From NCBI RefSeq assembly GCF_000803215.1, contig NZ_JSXC01000024.1:62001-126000 (forward strand): a stretch of DNA of 64,000 bases. Reading direction: 5' to 3'. The stretch's first letter is position 1. Every line of letters starts with the position of its first letter. This document shows, piece after piece, positions 1-8,704 of this stretch. This DNA is from Pectobacterium fontis. GTDB taxonomy: Bacteria > Pseudomonadota > Gammaproteobacteria > Enterobacterales > Enterobacteriaceae. The notes beneath the pieces were generated by a model. It was not told the DNA's origin. It did no database searches and was given only the letters and a program-made list of their open reading frames with translations. Made by a program: the position numbers and the translations under genes.

Positions 1-776
1 ATGCGCGTCAGGAACATTTTCATCTGCTCGATGGTGGTGTTCTGACTTTCATCCAGAATGATGAAAGCATCGTTCAGCGTGCGGCCACGCATATAGGCCA
101 GTGGCGCGACTTCAATCACATTGCGTTCAATGAGTTTCTCAACGCGCTCAAAGCCCAGCATTTCAAACAGCGCATCATAAAGTGGGCGCAGGTAAGGATC
201 GACTTTCTGGCTCAGATCGCCAGGCAGGAAACCCAGTTTTTCACCGGCTTCGACTGCTGGACGCGTTAACAGAATACGGCGGATATCCTGACGCTCTAGC
301 GCATCGACGGCGGCCGCAACGGCCAGGTAGGTTTTCCCCGTTCCTGCCGGGCCAACGCCGAACGTGATGTCGTGATCGAGGATGTTAGCGACATATTGTG
401 CCTGATTCGGGGTGCGTGGTTTGATTACGCCGCGTTTAGTGCGGATATTGACCACTTTGCCATAGTCAGGAACGTGTTCCGTCACCTGTTCCAGCACGCG
501 AGATTCTTTAATCGCAAGATGAATGTGCTCAGGATCGATATCACCGATGACACCACGTACCGGAGCGGTATCAACATACAGGCGTTGCAGGATATCGGCC
601 GCCGCTTGCGTCAGCAGATTTTTACCAACCAGTTTGAACTGATTATCCCGGCGATTGATCTCAATGCCTAAGCGGCGCTCTAACTGTTTAATATTGTCAT
701 CAAATGGACCGCAAAGACTGAGCAAACGTTGGTTATCTGCGGGTTCAAGGGCAATCTCTTTTGTCGTTAGGTTCAA
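1..776 (-). CDS. ybeZ: PhoH-family ATPase YbeZ (3' end outside window)
   Basis: PhoH-like P-loop ATPase, normally encoded with the rRNA-processing endoribonuclease YbeY. The product reads closely like E. coli YbeZ: an N-terminal stretch [14 protein letters not shown], a Walker A motif [11 protein letters not shown] near positions 325-360, and a Walker B motif IILDESQ near 40-60. The start is a TTG at 774-776, chosen because it gives the E. coli-like N-terminus and follows AGAGGAATAA; no ATG exists in this frame upstream. The last ~90 codons lie beyond position 1. miaB is the next gene upstream on the same strand, as in E. coli, but the miaB terminator separates them. Its exact cellular role is still poorly defined for the family. 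Confidence 0.93.
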   Translation of the reverse strand, partial: MNLTTKEIALEPADNQRLLSLCGPFDDNIKQLERRLGIEINRRDNQFKLVGKNLLTQAAADILQRLYVDTAPVRGVIGDIDPEHIHLAIKESRVLEQVTEHVPDYGKVVNIRTKRGVIKPRTPNQAQYVANILDHDITFGVGPAGTGKTYLAVAAAVDALERQDIRRILLTRPAVEAGEKLGFLPGDLSQKVDPYLRPLYDALFEMLGFERVEKLIERNVIEVAPLAYMRGRTLNDAFIILDESQNTTIEQMKMFLTR

Positions 777-1093
777 ATTATTCCTCTTGAGCGTTACTGT
801 GCTGGCGTTATTCTGCCCGCACAAAGTGAACAGTTGTCAGACAGGGTGATGTGTCCGGCATATGAGTGAATTATTTATCGTGAATGCCCGATGACGCAAG
901 TCACAATAACCATATTGGGATTCTGCCTCGCAAAAGCAAATGTAAGCGCTATGAAATTGAAACCGATGATTAAGAGGGGCTGTCGCAAAAAATGCTGGCG
1001 TGCGCTTAATGTGGTCAAGGCAGGCACACCGTGGAGAACATAAAAAATGGGTGGCAAAGCCACCCACAATCAAGTCAGATGAATGATGGCTGG
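777..1093. other. miaB-ybeZ intergenic region
   Basis: About 320 bases between two minus-strand genes. It holds the miaB terminator at its right end and must contain the ybeZ promoter, but no convincing -35/-10 pair stands out. Short open frames here have no Shine-Dalgarno sequence and look random. Confidence 0.6.
1042..1065 (-). terminator. rho-independent terminator of miaB
   Basis: On the minus strand a perfect 7-bp stem GGGTGGC/GCCACCC with a 3-base loop is followed by ATTTTTTA. It lies about 30 bases after the miaB stop codon. Confidence 0.85.
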
Positions 1094-2518
1094 TTACGGT
1101 TGATAGAATCCGACGCCGATCTCGTTCTCTTTACGAGTACGAGCGATTACGGAAGAGGGGGATTCGTGTACGCGCAGATCCATTTGATCTTCGGTGCGCA
1201 CCACGATACCGCGCAGTGAGTTGGTATAAACATCAACGATTTCAACATCGACGAATTTACCGATCATGTCCGGTGTGCCCTCAAAGTTGACGACGCGGTT
1301 GTTTTCCGTACGGCCAGACAGCTCCATCACGCTCTTACGCGAGGTGCCTTCCACCAGAATACGCTGAATGGTGCCTAGCATGAGGCGGCTGAAGCGCATT
1401 GCCTGTTGGGTAATGCGTTCTTGCAGCAGGTAAAGACGCTGTTTTTTCTCTTCTTCCAACACGTCATCGACCATATCCGCAGCGGGGGTTCCTGGACGGG
1501 CGGAATAGACAAAGCTGTAGCTCATGTCGAAATTCACGTCGGCAATCAGCTTCATCGTTTGTTCAAAGTCAGCCTGTGTTTCACCAGGGAAACCGACGAT
1601 AAAGTCAGAACTGATCAGGATGCCTGGACGTGCATTGTGCAGCTTACGGATGATGGCTTTGTATTCCAACGCGGTGTGACGACGTTTCATCATCGTCAGC
1701 ACGCGGTCAGAACCACTTTGTACCGGCAAATGCAGGAAGCTGACCAGTTCAGGCGTATCTTCGTAAACGCTGATGATATCGTCCGTAAATTCAATTGGAT
1801 GGCTGGTGGTAAAGCGAATGCGGTCAATCCCGTCAATGGCGGCAACCAGGCGCAGCAGTTCAGCAAAAGAGCAAATTTCACCGTCATAGGTTGCGCCACG
1901 ATAGGCGTTGACGTTCTGCCCCAGAAGGTTAACTTCACGCACGCCCTGCGCGGCAAGTTGAGCGATTTCAAACAACACATCATCGCACGGACGGCTGACT
2001 TCTTCGCCACGGGTATAAGGCACAACGCAGAATGTGCAATATTTATTGCAACCTTCCATGATGGAAACGAATGCCGTAGGCCCTTCGGCACGCGGCTCTG
2101 GCAGGCGGTCAAATTTTTCGATTTCAGGGAAGCTGATATCAACGACAGGGCTGCGGGTGCCCTGAACGTGGTTAATCATTTCCGGCAGGCGATGCAAGGT
2201 TTGCGGGCCAAAAATCACGTCAACGTAGTGCGCGCGTTCACGAATATGCGCGCCCTCTTGTGACGCGACGCAGCCACCGACGCCAATAATCAGGTCTGGA
2301 TTAAGATCTTTCAGCGCCTTCCAGCGACCAAGTTGATGGAAGACCTTTTCCTGCGCCTTTTCACGGATCGAGCAGGTATTGAGCAGTAGGACATCGGCTT
2401 CTTCAGCGATTTCAGTTAGCTCATAGCCGTGCGTACTTCCCAGTAAATCAGCCATCTTTGATGAATCGTACTCATTCATCTGACAGCCCCAGGTTTTAAT
2501 ATGCAGTTTTTTTGTCAT
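1094..2518 (-). CDS. miaB: tRNA-2-methylthio-N6-dimethylallyladenosine synthase MiaB
   Basis: Radical-SAM methylthiotransferase that converts i6A37 to ms2i6A37 in tRNAs reading UNN codons. The 474-aa length matches the family. The N-terminal MTTase domain carries Cys12 (TWGCQMNE), a Cys near 49 (LNTCSIR) and one near 83 (GGCVASQEG), which bind the auxiliary cluster. The radical-SAM motif GCNKYCTFC follows near 155-165, and a TRAM-type domain closes the C-terminus. It is divergent from ubiF and upstream of ybeZ, the conserved enterobacterial arrangement. The start codon gives the typical [16 protein letters not shown]-terminus. Confidence 0.97.
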   Translation of the reverse strand: MTKKLHIKTWGCQMNEYDSSKMADLLGSTHGYELTEIAEEADVLLLNTCSIREKAQEKVFHQLGRWKALKDLNPDLIIGVGGCVASQEGAHIRERAHYVDVIFGPQTLHRLPEMINHVQGTRSPVVDISFPEIEKFDRLPEPRAEGPTAFVSIMEGCNKYCTFCVVPYTRGEEVSRPCDDVLFEIAQLAAQGVREVNLLGQNVNAYRGATYDGEICSFAELLRLVAAIDGIDRIRFTTSHPIEFTDDIISVYEDTPELVSFLHLPVQSGSDRVLTMMKRRHTALEYKAIIRKLHNARPGILISSDFIVGFPGETQADFEQTMKLIADVNFDMSYSFVYSARPGTPAADMVDDVLEEEKKQRLYLLQERITQQAMRFSRLMLGTIQRILVEGTSRKSVMELSGRTENNRVVNFEGTPDMIGKFVDVEIVDVYTNSLRGIVVRTEDQMDLRVHESPSSVIARTRKENEIGVGFYQP

Positions 2519-2745
2519 CGACTTGCCATTACTCAGTGCGGATAAGAAAGATTCCCCTCATTTGGGGCGGGTATTGTAATCGTTCGCTGGCGTTGTGACC
2601 AGTGCCGGAAACTGCGCTGAATTGATAACCCCTTACTTTCTATAAAAATGCGGCTTTTCTGAAAAACTACCCGTAAATCCAGTACACTATTTTCATGCAT
2701 TTTTACTGGTGTGAATAAACCACAACCAAAGAGGATAAAGCCAAT

Positions 2746-3912
2746 ATGCACTACGATGCGATTGTGGTTGGCGGTGGAATGGTCGGCGCGGCTGCAGCAC
2801 TTGGGCTGGCACAGAATGGATTTCAGGTCGCGGTGATTGAGCAGGAAATGCCAACGCCGTTTGATGCAGCCAGTTCGCCGGATTTACGGATCTCGGCGAT
2901 TGGCTATGCGTCGGTTACGCTATTGAAAGCGCTGGGCACCTGGCAGCGAGTGCAGCAGATGCGCAGTGCGCCTTACCGTCGACTGGAAACCTGGGAATGG
3001 GCGAATGCCCGGGTTGTTTTCGATGCTGCCGATATTCATCTGCCTGAGTTGGGTTTTATGGTGGAAAACCGCGTGCTGCAATTGGCGCTTTGGGACAGTT
3101 TGCAGGAAGAAGAACGTTGCCAATGTTATTGCCCGGCTACCCCGCAGAGCCTGCAACGCTTGGGGGATGATTGGTGTTTACAGCTTGCTGATGGGCAACA
3201 ATTGACGGCTTCGCTGGTGATTGGTGCCGATGGCGCGAACTCTCTGGTTCGCCAGTGGACGGGAATGGGTATTAGCGGCTGGCAGTATCGTCAGTCTTGT
3301 CTGTTGATCGGCGTTGAGACGTCGCAACCCCAGCAGGATGTGACCTGGCAGCAGTTCACGCCGAGCGGCCCGCGCGCCTTTCTACCGTTGTTTGACCAAT
3401 GGGCCTCGCTGGTATGGTACGACAGCCCACAGCGTATTCGCCAGCTTCAGGCGATGCCGCTTGCGCAGTTGGATAAAGAGATTGCGGCTGCATTTCCTGA
3501 GCGATTGGGTGCGGTCAAGGCGCTATCCGCTGGCTCATTTCCGCTGGTCAGACGCCATGCGCAAACCTATATCAAGCCCGGTTTGGTACTGCTAGGTGAT
3601 GCCGCGCATACCATTAATCCGCTGGCGGGGCAGGGGGTTAATCTGGGGTATCGTGACGTTGAGGCGTTGCTGGACGTGCTAATCAACGCACGTAATGCGG
3701 GGGAAGCGTGGGCATCTGAGCGTGTTTTACGTCGCTATCAATGCCGCCGCATGCCGGATAACCTAATGATGCAAAGCGGGATGGATCTCTTCTATAACGC
3801 ATTCAGCAACGCGTTACCGCCTCTGAGTTTTGCACGCAATATGGCGCTGATGGTTGCGCAGCGCGCTGGCGTGTTAAAGCAGCGCGCATTGAAATATGCC
3901 ATTGGTGTTTGA
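2746..3912 (+). CDS. ubiF: 3-demethoxyubiquinol 3-hydroxylase UbiF
   Basis: FAD-dependent monooxygenase that carries out the last ring hydroxylation of ubiquinone synthesis. The 388-aa protein begins with a Rossmann FAD motif (VVGGGMVGAAAALG, residues 7-20). It has the second FAD motif LLGDAAHTINPLAGQGVNLG near residue 285 and a DG motif (VIGADGANS) near 158. It aligns over its whole length with E. coli UbiF, including the LETWEW and WQQFTPSGPRAFLPLFD segments. It is divergent from miaB as in E. coli. AAAGAGGATAAAG upstream supplies the ribosome binding site. Confidence 0.96.
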   Translation: MHYDAIVVGGGMVGAAAALGLAQNGFQVAVIEQEMPTPFDAASSPDLRISAIGYASVTLLKALGTWQRVQQMRSAPYRRLETWEWANARVVFDAADIHLPELGFMVENRVLQLALWDSLQEEERCQCYCPATPQSLQRLGDDWCLQLADGQQLTASLVIGADGANSLVRQWTGMGISGWQYRQSCLLIGVETSQPQQDVTWQQFTPSGPRAFLPLFDQWASLVWYDSPQRIRQLQAMPLAQLDKEIAAAFPERLGAVKALSAGSFPLVRRHAQTYIKPGLVLLGDAAHTINPLAGQGVNLGYRDVEALLDVLINARNAGEAWASERVLRRYQCRRMPDNLMMQSGMDLFYNAFSNALPPLSFARNMALMVAQRAGVLKQRALKYAIGV

Positions 3913-3934
3913 TGAATAATGGGGACGCCGTTCC

Positions 3935-4549
3935 CTACAGCATAGGCTCGGCGGTGAAAATAATGTCGGTGTCCTTGTTAGTTTTTGCTGTAAAGCGAAC
4001 GTTTCCTACCTGCCGAACGCCTTTGCCTGAGGTCTGGCTATCCTGAAGCAGGCCGAACATCATCTCGCTTATCTCAGGGCTTTCAAGATTGTTCTCGCCC
4101 AATAGCGCAGAAAACGCGGCAGTAACGATTTGCAGATTCTGCCGCGTTGCTTCGGTGGATTCTGACGCAGCGTTGAGTATCACGAGCCCATTAAGCTGTT
4201 GGCTTTTATTCTCTACCGATCCAATTAATCCGACATGCTCGTTAAAAATGTGCTGAAAGTCATCGACGGATGTTCCCTTTTCCAGCTTAACGATCAACGG
4301 GAGAGGGATATTGAGTTTCTTCAGATTGGCATTCATCCGGTCAGCGAACGTTTGCGATGATATCTTGAAAGAAGCGACGCCAGCGGCATACGTTGGCGTG
4401 ATGAAGCAAAACAGCAAAGCTACACCGAGCAACAGTGTGGCTAGCGGTACACGCATGATAGATCGCCACGATTGGTTGACGTCATCCTGTCGTGGCACCA
4501 CAACATGGCTGAAATCATGAGTAACAGAGGATGTTGATAAAACCTTCAT
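3935..4549 (-). CDS. Unrecognised exported or membrane-anchored protein
   Basis: Not recognised. The 204-aa product has a hydrophobic segment at about residues 34-54 (PLATLLLGVALLFCFITP) ending in PTYAAG, which looks like a signal peptide cleavage site or a signal anchor, then a soluble domain of ~150 residues. Two starts are possible. Met1 follows AAAGGGCAGGC and is used here. Met32 would give a textbook signal peptide (MRVPLATLLLG) but has no clear Shine-Dalgarno. The mature part has no Cys and contains FADRMNANLKKLNIPLPL. The gene is convergent with ubiF, and the tRNA cluster follows upstream on the same strand. E. coli has no counterpart at this position. Confidence 0.7.
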   Translation of the reverse strand: MKVLSTSSVTHDFSHVVVPRQDDVNQSWRSIMRVPLATLLLGVALLFCFITPTYAAGVASFKISSQTFADRMNANLKKLNIPLPLIVKLEKGTSVDDFQHIFNEHVGLIGSVENKSQQLNGLVILNAASESTEATRQNLQIVTAAFSALLGENNLESPEISEMMFGLLQDSQTSGKGVRQVGNVRFTAKTNKDTDIIFTAEPML

Positions 4550-4616
4550 GCCTGCCCTTTTTGGGAAAATCGAATGATTAAGTATGCTAGCACCAGACTA
4601 TGTTAATACCAGACAT

Positions 4617-4655
4617 AACAAAACGGGGCGACATCTTTCGATTGTCGCCCCGTTT
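4617..4655 (-). terminator. terminator of the Met/Leu/Gln tRNA operon
   Basis: A perfect 13-bp stem AAACGGGGCGACA/TGTCGCCCCGTTT with a 9-base loop follows the last tRNA on the minus strand and runs into TGTTATG. Confidence 0.85.
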
Positions 4656-4679
4656 CTTTGCTGTTTTACCAGCTTTGTT

Positions 4680-4754
4680 TGGCTGGGGTACGAGGATTCG
4701 AACCTCGGAATGCCGGAATCAGAATCCGGTGCCTTACCGCTTGGCGATACCCCA
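4680..4754 (-). tRNA. tRNA-Gln (anticodon CUG)
   Basis: 75-nt cloverleaf on the minus strand with acceptor TGGGGTA/TACCCCA, discriminator G and encoded CCA. The anticodon loop TTCTGATT reads CUG. It is the last gene of the six-tRNA operon. E. coli has two CUG genes here (glnV, glnX); only one is present. Confidence 0.97.
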
Positions 4755-4760
4755 AAAATA

Positions 4761-4837
4761 TGGTGGCTACGACGGGAATCGAACCTGTGACCCCAGCATT
4801 ATGAGTGCTGTGCTCTAACCAGCTGAGCTACGTAGCC
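4761..4837 (-). tRNA. tRNA-Met, elongator (anticodon CAU)
   Basis: 77-nt tRNA with acceptor GGCTACG/CGTAGCC, anticodon loop CTCATAA and encoded CCA. It matches the metT/metU class of elongator tRNAs, not the initiator. It appears identical to the copy at 5223-5299. Confidence 0.97.
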
Positions 4838-4890
4838 AAACTTACTGCTATTATTACTTCACTTCAACAAAATCTTCTACATCAAGTAGA

Positions 4891-4965
4891 TGGCTGGGGT
4901 ACCTGGATTCGAACCAGGGAATGCTGGTATCAAAAACCAGTGCCTTACCGCTTGGCGATACCCCA
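4891..4965 (-). tRNA. tRNA-Gln (anticodon UUG), second copy
   Basis: 75-nt tRNA with anticodon loop TTTTGAT and encoded CCA. It differs from the neighbouring copy at 5001-5075 only by a compensated base pair in the anticodon stem (CTGG/CCAG instead of CCGG/CCGG). Confidence 0.97.
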
Positions 4966-5000
4966 ATAGCACAACGAATTTTTCGGCATAAATCTTGAAA

Positions 5001-5075
5001 TGGCTGGGGTACCTGGATTCGAACCAGGGAATGCCGGTATCAAAAACCGGTGCCTTACCGCTTGGCGATACCCCA
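5001..5075 (-). tRNA. tRNA-Gln (anticodon UUG), first copy
   Basis: 75-nt tRNA with acceptor TGGGGTA/TACCCCA, anticodon UUG and encoded CCA. It corresponds in order to E. coli glnU. Confidence 0.97.
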
Positions 5076-5129
5076 ATCACTACAAAACACTAACAAGCTT
5101 CAAAAAGCGATGTCAGACCGAGAAGATAA

Positions 5130-5214
5130 TGGTGCGGGAGGCGAGACTTGAACTCGCACACCTTGCGGCGCCAGAACCTAAATCTGGTGCGTCTACCAAT
5201 TTCGCCACTCCCGC
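5130..5214 (-). tRNA. tRNA-Leu (anticodon UAG)
   Basis: 85-nt class II tRNA with acceptor GCGGGAG/CTCCCGC, anticodon loop TTTAGG, a long variable arm (TGGCGCCGCAAGGTG region) and encoded CCA. It corresponds to E. coli leuW. Confidence 0.97.
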
Positions 5215-5222
5215 AAAAAAGA

Positions 5223-5299
5223 TGGTGGCTACGACGGGAATCGAACCTGTGACCCCAGCATTATGAGTGCTGTGCTCTAACCAGCTGAGCTACGTAGCC
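5223..5299 (-). tRNA. tRNA-Met, elongator (anticodon CAU), first gene of operon
   Basis: 77-nt elongator tRNA-Met with CAU anticodon and encoded CCA. It corresponds to E. coli metT and is the promoter-proximal gene of the operon Met-Leu-Gln-Gln-Met-Gln. Confidence 0.97.
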
Positions 5300-5337
5300 A
5301 TCCTTTCCGCGTCACCTTCATCGGCGTTGCGGGGCGC

Positions 5338-5366
5338 ATTATGCGTAGTTGGCCTAATTGCGTCAA
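5338..5366 (-). promoter_or_regulatory. promoter of the Met/Leu/Gln tRNA operon
   Basis: On the minus strand TTGACG (5361-5366) and CATAAT (5338-5343) are separated by exactly 17 bases. The -10 is followed directly by the GC-rich discriminator GCGCCCCGC, the hallmark of stable-RNA promoters under stringent control. The first tRNA begins 38 bases downstream. Confidence 0.8.
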
Positions 5367-5470
5367 CTAGTTTTTTCCCGAAAAGTGCCCTCAATGTATC
5401 GTTTGTTTGGGTTGTGAACAGTATGGTGAGAAAAGCGCCAAAAAGCACGCATTTCTCCCCCGTTGAGCAT

Positions 5471-5496
5471 AAAAAAACGGGCCAATTAAGGCCCGG
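5471..5496 (-). terminator. terminator of asnB
   Basis: A 6-bp GC stem CGGGCC/GGCCCG with a 6-base loop is followed on the minus strand by seven T residues, 23 bases after the asnB stop. Confidence 0.88.
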
Positions 5497-5518
5497 TGAC
5501 TGATGAAAATACAGCAGG

Positions 5519-7183
5519 TTATTGGTAGGCTGATTGGTGTACACCAACCGCACGGCCTGATGGATCGTCCAGTTTCTTGAAGGATTCGTCCCACTCAATC
5601 GCTTTCGCAGACGAACAGGCGACGGATGGGCCGCCAGGCACGCATTCTGCGGCGCTGGGAACCGGGAACAGCTCCTCAAAGATTTCACGGTACAGATACG
5701 CTTCTTTAGAGCCTGGCGTGTTGTACGGGAAGCGGAAGCGAGCCGTTTCCAACTGTTGATCGGTAACCTGATTAGCTGCCACTTCTTTCAGTGTGTCGAT
5801 CCAACTGTAGCCTACGCCGTCAGAGAATTGTTCTTTCTGACGCCACGCAACGCTGTGCGGCAGATAGGATTCAAAGCATTCGCGCAGGATGTGTTTTTCC
5901 ATCTTACCGTTGCCACACATTTTGTCGCGCGGGTTGATGCGCATGGCAACATCGAGGAAGTTTTTGTCCAGGAAAGGCACGCGAGCTTCTACCCCCCAGG
6001 CTGACATCGCTTTGTTGGCACGAGCGCAGTCATACTGGTGCAATGCCAGCAACTTACGCACCGTTTCTTCGTGCAATTCTTTGGCGTTTGGCGCTTTGTG
6101 GAAATAGAGGTAGCCGCCGAACACTTCGTCGGATCCTTCGCCTGACAGTACCATTTTGATGCCCATCGCTTTGATTTTGCGCGACATCAAATACATTGGC
6201 GTTGAGGCACGAATCGTCGTGACGTCATAAGTTTCGATGTGATAAATCACGTCGCGAATTGCGTCTAACCCTTCCTGCACGGTGAAGTGAATCTCGTGGT
6301 GTACGGTGCCCAAATGGTTAGCCACTTCCTGTGCGGCTTTCAAATCTGGCGCACCTTCTAAACCGACCGCGAAAGAGTGCAGTTGAGGCCACCAGGCTTC
6401 ACTGCGTTCGTCATCTTCTACGCGACGTGCGGCATATTTTTTGGTGATCGCGGAAATAACGGAAGAATCCAGACCGCCAGAGAGCAACACGCCGTAGGGC
6501 ACGTCAGACATCAGGTGGCTTTTTACCGCTTCTTCCAACGCATCACGCAACGCCTCTTTATCCGTTTCATTGTCTTTTACTGCATCGTACTCAAACCAGT
6601 CGCGTTGATAATATTCACGGATTTCGCCGTCTTTGCTCCACAGGTAGCTGCCAGCCGGGAACTCTTTGATGGTGCGGCAAACAGGAACCAGCGCCTTCAT
6701 TTCAGAAGCGACGTAGAGGTTGCCGTGCTCATCGTAACCCATATACAGCGGGATAATGCCGAGATGGTCACGACCAATCAGGTAGGCATCTTTTTCGCTG
6801 TCATACAGCGCAAAAGCGAACATGCCACGCAGTTCATCCAGGAATTCAGCGCCTTTTTCCTGATACAAGGCAAGGATGACTTCGCAGTCGGAACCTGTCT
6901 GAAACGCGTAACGGTCACCGTATTGCTGACGCAATGCCTGGTGGTTATAAATTTCACCGTTAACGGCCAGAATGTGGGTGCGCTTGGCGTTGTAAAGCGG
7001 CTGGGCACCCGTGTTGACGTCAACGATAGACAGACGTTCATGAGCCAGAATCGCTTTGTCGCTGGCATAAACGCCGGACCAGTCTGGCCCGCGGTGACGC
7101 ATTAAACGAGATAACTCCAGTGCTTTCTTACGCAGTTCAACAGGATCGCTTTTCAGATCAAGCACACCAAAAATAGAACACAT
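5519..7183 (-). CDS. asnB: Asparagine synthetase B (glutamine-hydrolysing)
   Basis: Makes asparagine from aspartate, ATP and glutamine. The 554-aa protein starts MCSIFGV, so Cys2 becomes the N-terminal nucleophile of the class II glutaminase domain (about residues 2-190). The synthetase domain has the ATP pyrophosphatase P-loop LLSGGLDSS near residue 232 and the SGEGSDEVFGGY motif near 345. In E. coli the nucleotidase gene umpH (nagD) lies between asnB and nagC. Here only 203 bases separate asnB from nagC and no umpH remnant is visible. It has its own terminator. Confidence 0.97.
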   Translation of the reverse strand: MCSIFGVLDLKSDPVELRKKALELSRLMRHRGPDWSGVYASDKAILAHERLSIVDVNTGAQPLYNAKRTHILAVNGEIYNHQALRQQYGDRYAFQTGSDCEVILALYQEKGAEFLDELRGMFAFALYDSEKDAYLIGRDHLGIIPLYMGYDEHGNLYVASEMKALVPVCRTIKEFPAGSYLWSKDGEIREYYQRDWFEYDAVKDNETDKEALRDALEEAVKSHLMSDVPYGVLLSGGLDSSVISAITKKYAARRVEDDERSEAWWPQLHSFAVGLEGAPDLKAAQEVANHLGTVHHEIHFTVQEGLDAIRDVIYHIETYDVTTIRASTPMYLMSRKIKAMGIKMVLSGEGSDEVFGGYLYFHKAPNAKELHEETVRKLLALHQYDCARANKAMSAWGVEARVPFLDKNFLDVAMRINPRDKMCGNGKMEKHILRECFESYLPHSVAWRQKEQFSDGVGYSWIDTLKEVAANQVTDQQLETARFRFPYNTPGSKEAYLYREIFEELFPVPSAAECVPGGPSVACSSAKAIEWDESFKKLDDPSGRAVGVHQSAYQ

Positions 7184-7344
7184 ACATGACTCCCAGTAAT
7201 GACGAATTCGAACTTAGTGCTACTGATTTAGCATCAAAGTGCTATAAGAATTCAATATTATTTAATGAAAAAAGCTAATGATGTGGTATTTCGTTAATTT
7301 ATTCGGTTATTCAGTGTTGATTCGCTAAATTCATGGCGAGGAAA

Positions 7345-7376
7345 GGCCGGATTTTTAGTGATTACATAATCCGGCC
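7345..7376 (-). terminator. possible terminator after nagC
   Basis: A 9-bp stem GGCCGGATT/AATCCGGCC with a 14-base loop lies 10-40 bases after the nagC stop. The following T tract on the minus strand is only TTT, so it may be an RNA-stabilising hairpin rather than a strong terminator. Confidence 0.5.
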
Positions 7377-7386
7377 GGAAAGGGAA

Positions 7387-8610
7387 TCAGGCGTTTTCGA
7401 GCAATTGTTGTAGCAATACGCCGTTTAGCATCGCACGTTTGACCAAGGCGAATGCACTGATAGAAGAAAGATGGTTGAGGCTGGAAATCTCAATCGGCAG
7501 GTTATGACGAAACTCTTTCAGCACTTGTGCGTTGATGCAACGTTGAATGGCGGGAAGCAACGTTTTCTCTGCTTCGGTGATTTCACCCGCAATCACAACT
7601 TTCTGAGGGTTGAACAGGTTAATCGCGATGGAAAGCGCTTTACCGAGATTGAGTCCGGCCTGTTCGATCACCTCACGGGCGAGGGCATCGCCCCGGTTTG
7701 CTGCCCTGCAAATTGCTGAGATGGGACTATTATTCACCGAGAGTTTGCTGGGGTAACCCTGGCTTAGCAGATGCTGCACGCGCTGTTCAATCGCCCCGTT
7801 GGCGATGACGGTTTCCAGACAACCGAAGTTACCGCAGTGGCAGCGATCGCCGAGTGGATCGATCTGAATATGGCCAATCTCGCCCACATTGCCGTTACTG
7901 CCAAGAAAAATTTGCCCGTTGACGAGAATACCTGCCCCCGTGCCGCGATGGACACGCACCAGAATAGAATCCAGTGAGTCTTGGGTAACGCCGAAATAGT
8001 GCTCTGCCAGCGCCAGGCTACGGATATCGTGGCCAACAAAGCTGGTGACGTTGAAGTGGCGTTGCAGGTTTGCAACCAGTTGCCAGTTATTCACGCTGAT
8101 GTGCGGCATATAGTGGACGATGCCTGCAACCGGATCGACCAGCCCCGGTAGCGCCACTGAGATTGCAATAAGCTCGCGAATACGGCGCTGGTGGTTGGCA
8201 ATAAAGCTGCCAATCGCCTGAAAGAGCGCCGTTTCCAACATCTCCTGCGTTTTTTCTTGCAGCTCGCAGTGCGCTTCCTCCAGTACTTTTCCCTGTAAGT
8301 CATATAGCCCAATGGTGGCGTCATTACGACCGAGACGTACGGCGATAGAATGGAAAGGGCGATTTTCGGTGATAATTGAAATGGCGCGTCTGCCGCCAGT
8401 GGAAGCCTGCTGGTCGACTTCTTTGATTAACCCACGTTCCAGAAGCTGCCGGGTGATTTTCGTTACGCTGGCGGGAGCAAGCTGACTTTGTTCTGCTATC
8501 TGAATGCGTGAGATCGGGCCTTGTTGATCAATCATGCGGTAGACTACCGCGCTGTTTAATTGCTTAACCAGATCGATATTCCCTATCTGCGCCTGTCCAC
8601 CTGTGGTCAT
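7387..8610 (-). CDS. nagC: GlcNAc-responsive transcriptional repressor NagC
   Basis: ROK-family regulator of the GlcNAc regulon, released from DNA by GlcNAc-6-phosphate. The 407-aa protein has an N-terminal winged helix-turn-helix (PISRIQIAEQSQLAPASVTK, about residues 31-50). The ROK sugar-kinase-like domain carries the zinc and signature motif CHCGNFGCLE near residue 255. It is the third gene of nagB-nagA-nagC, 94 bases after nagA. Length and N-terminus agree with E. coli NagC (406 aa). Confidence 0.96.
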   Translation of the reverse strand: MTTGGQAQIGNIDLVKQLNSAVVYRMIDQQGPISRIQIAEQSQLAPASVTKITRQLLERGLIKEVDQQASTGGRRAISIITENRPFHSIAVRLGRNDATIGLYDLQGKVLEEAHCELQEKTQEMLETALFQAIGSFIANHQRRIRELIAISVALPGLVDPVAGIVHYMPHISVNNWQLVANLQRHFNVTSFVGHDIRSLALAEHYFGVTQDSLDSILVRVHRGTGAGILVNGQIFLGSNGNVGEIGHIQIDPLGDRCHCGNFGCLETVIANGAIEQRVQHLLSQGYPSKLSVNNSPISAICRAANRGDALAREVIEQAGLNLGKALSIAINLFNPQKVVIAGEITEAEKTLLPAIQRCINAQVLKEFRHNLPIEISSLNHLSSISAFALVKRAMLNGVLLQQLLENA

Positions 8611-8704
8611 TAAGAAGTTGCTCGCTTAGATTTAACTCAACGCAGGGAAAACCTGCTTGCGGTTTGCCCCGCGAATTTCTGCTTTACCCCAAGACGTTTT
8701 TTAT

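Noticed and set aside
1406-2263. 285-codon plus-strand ORF opposite miaB
   Set aside because: It is the mirror of a highly conserved gene, has no ribosome site and no recognisable protein features.
6377-7105. 242-codon plus-strand ORF opposite asnB
   Set aside because: Antisense shadow caused by codon bias of asnB.
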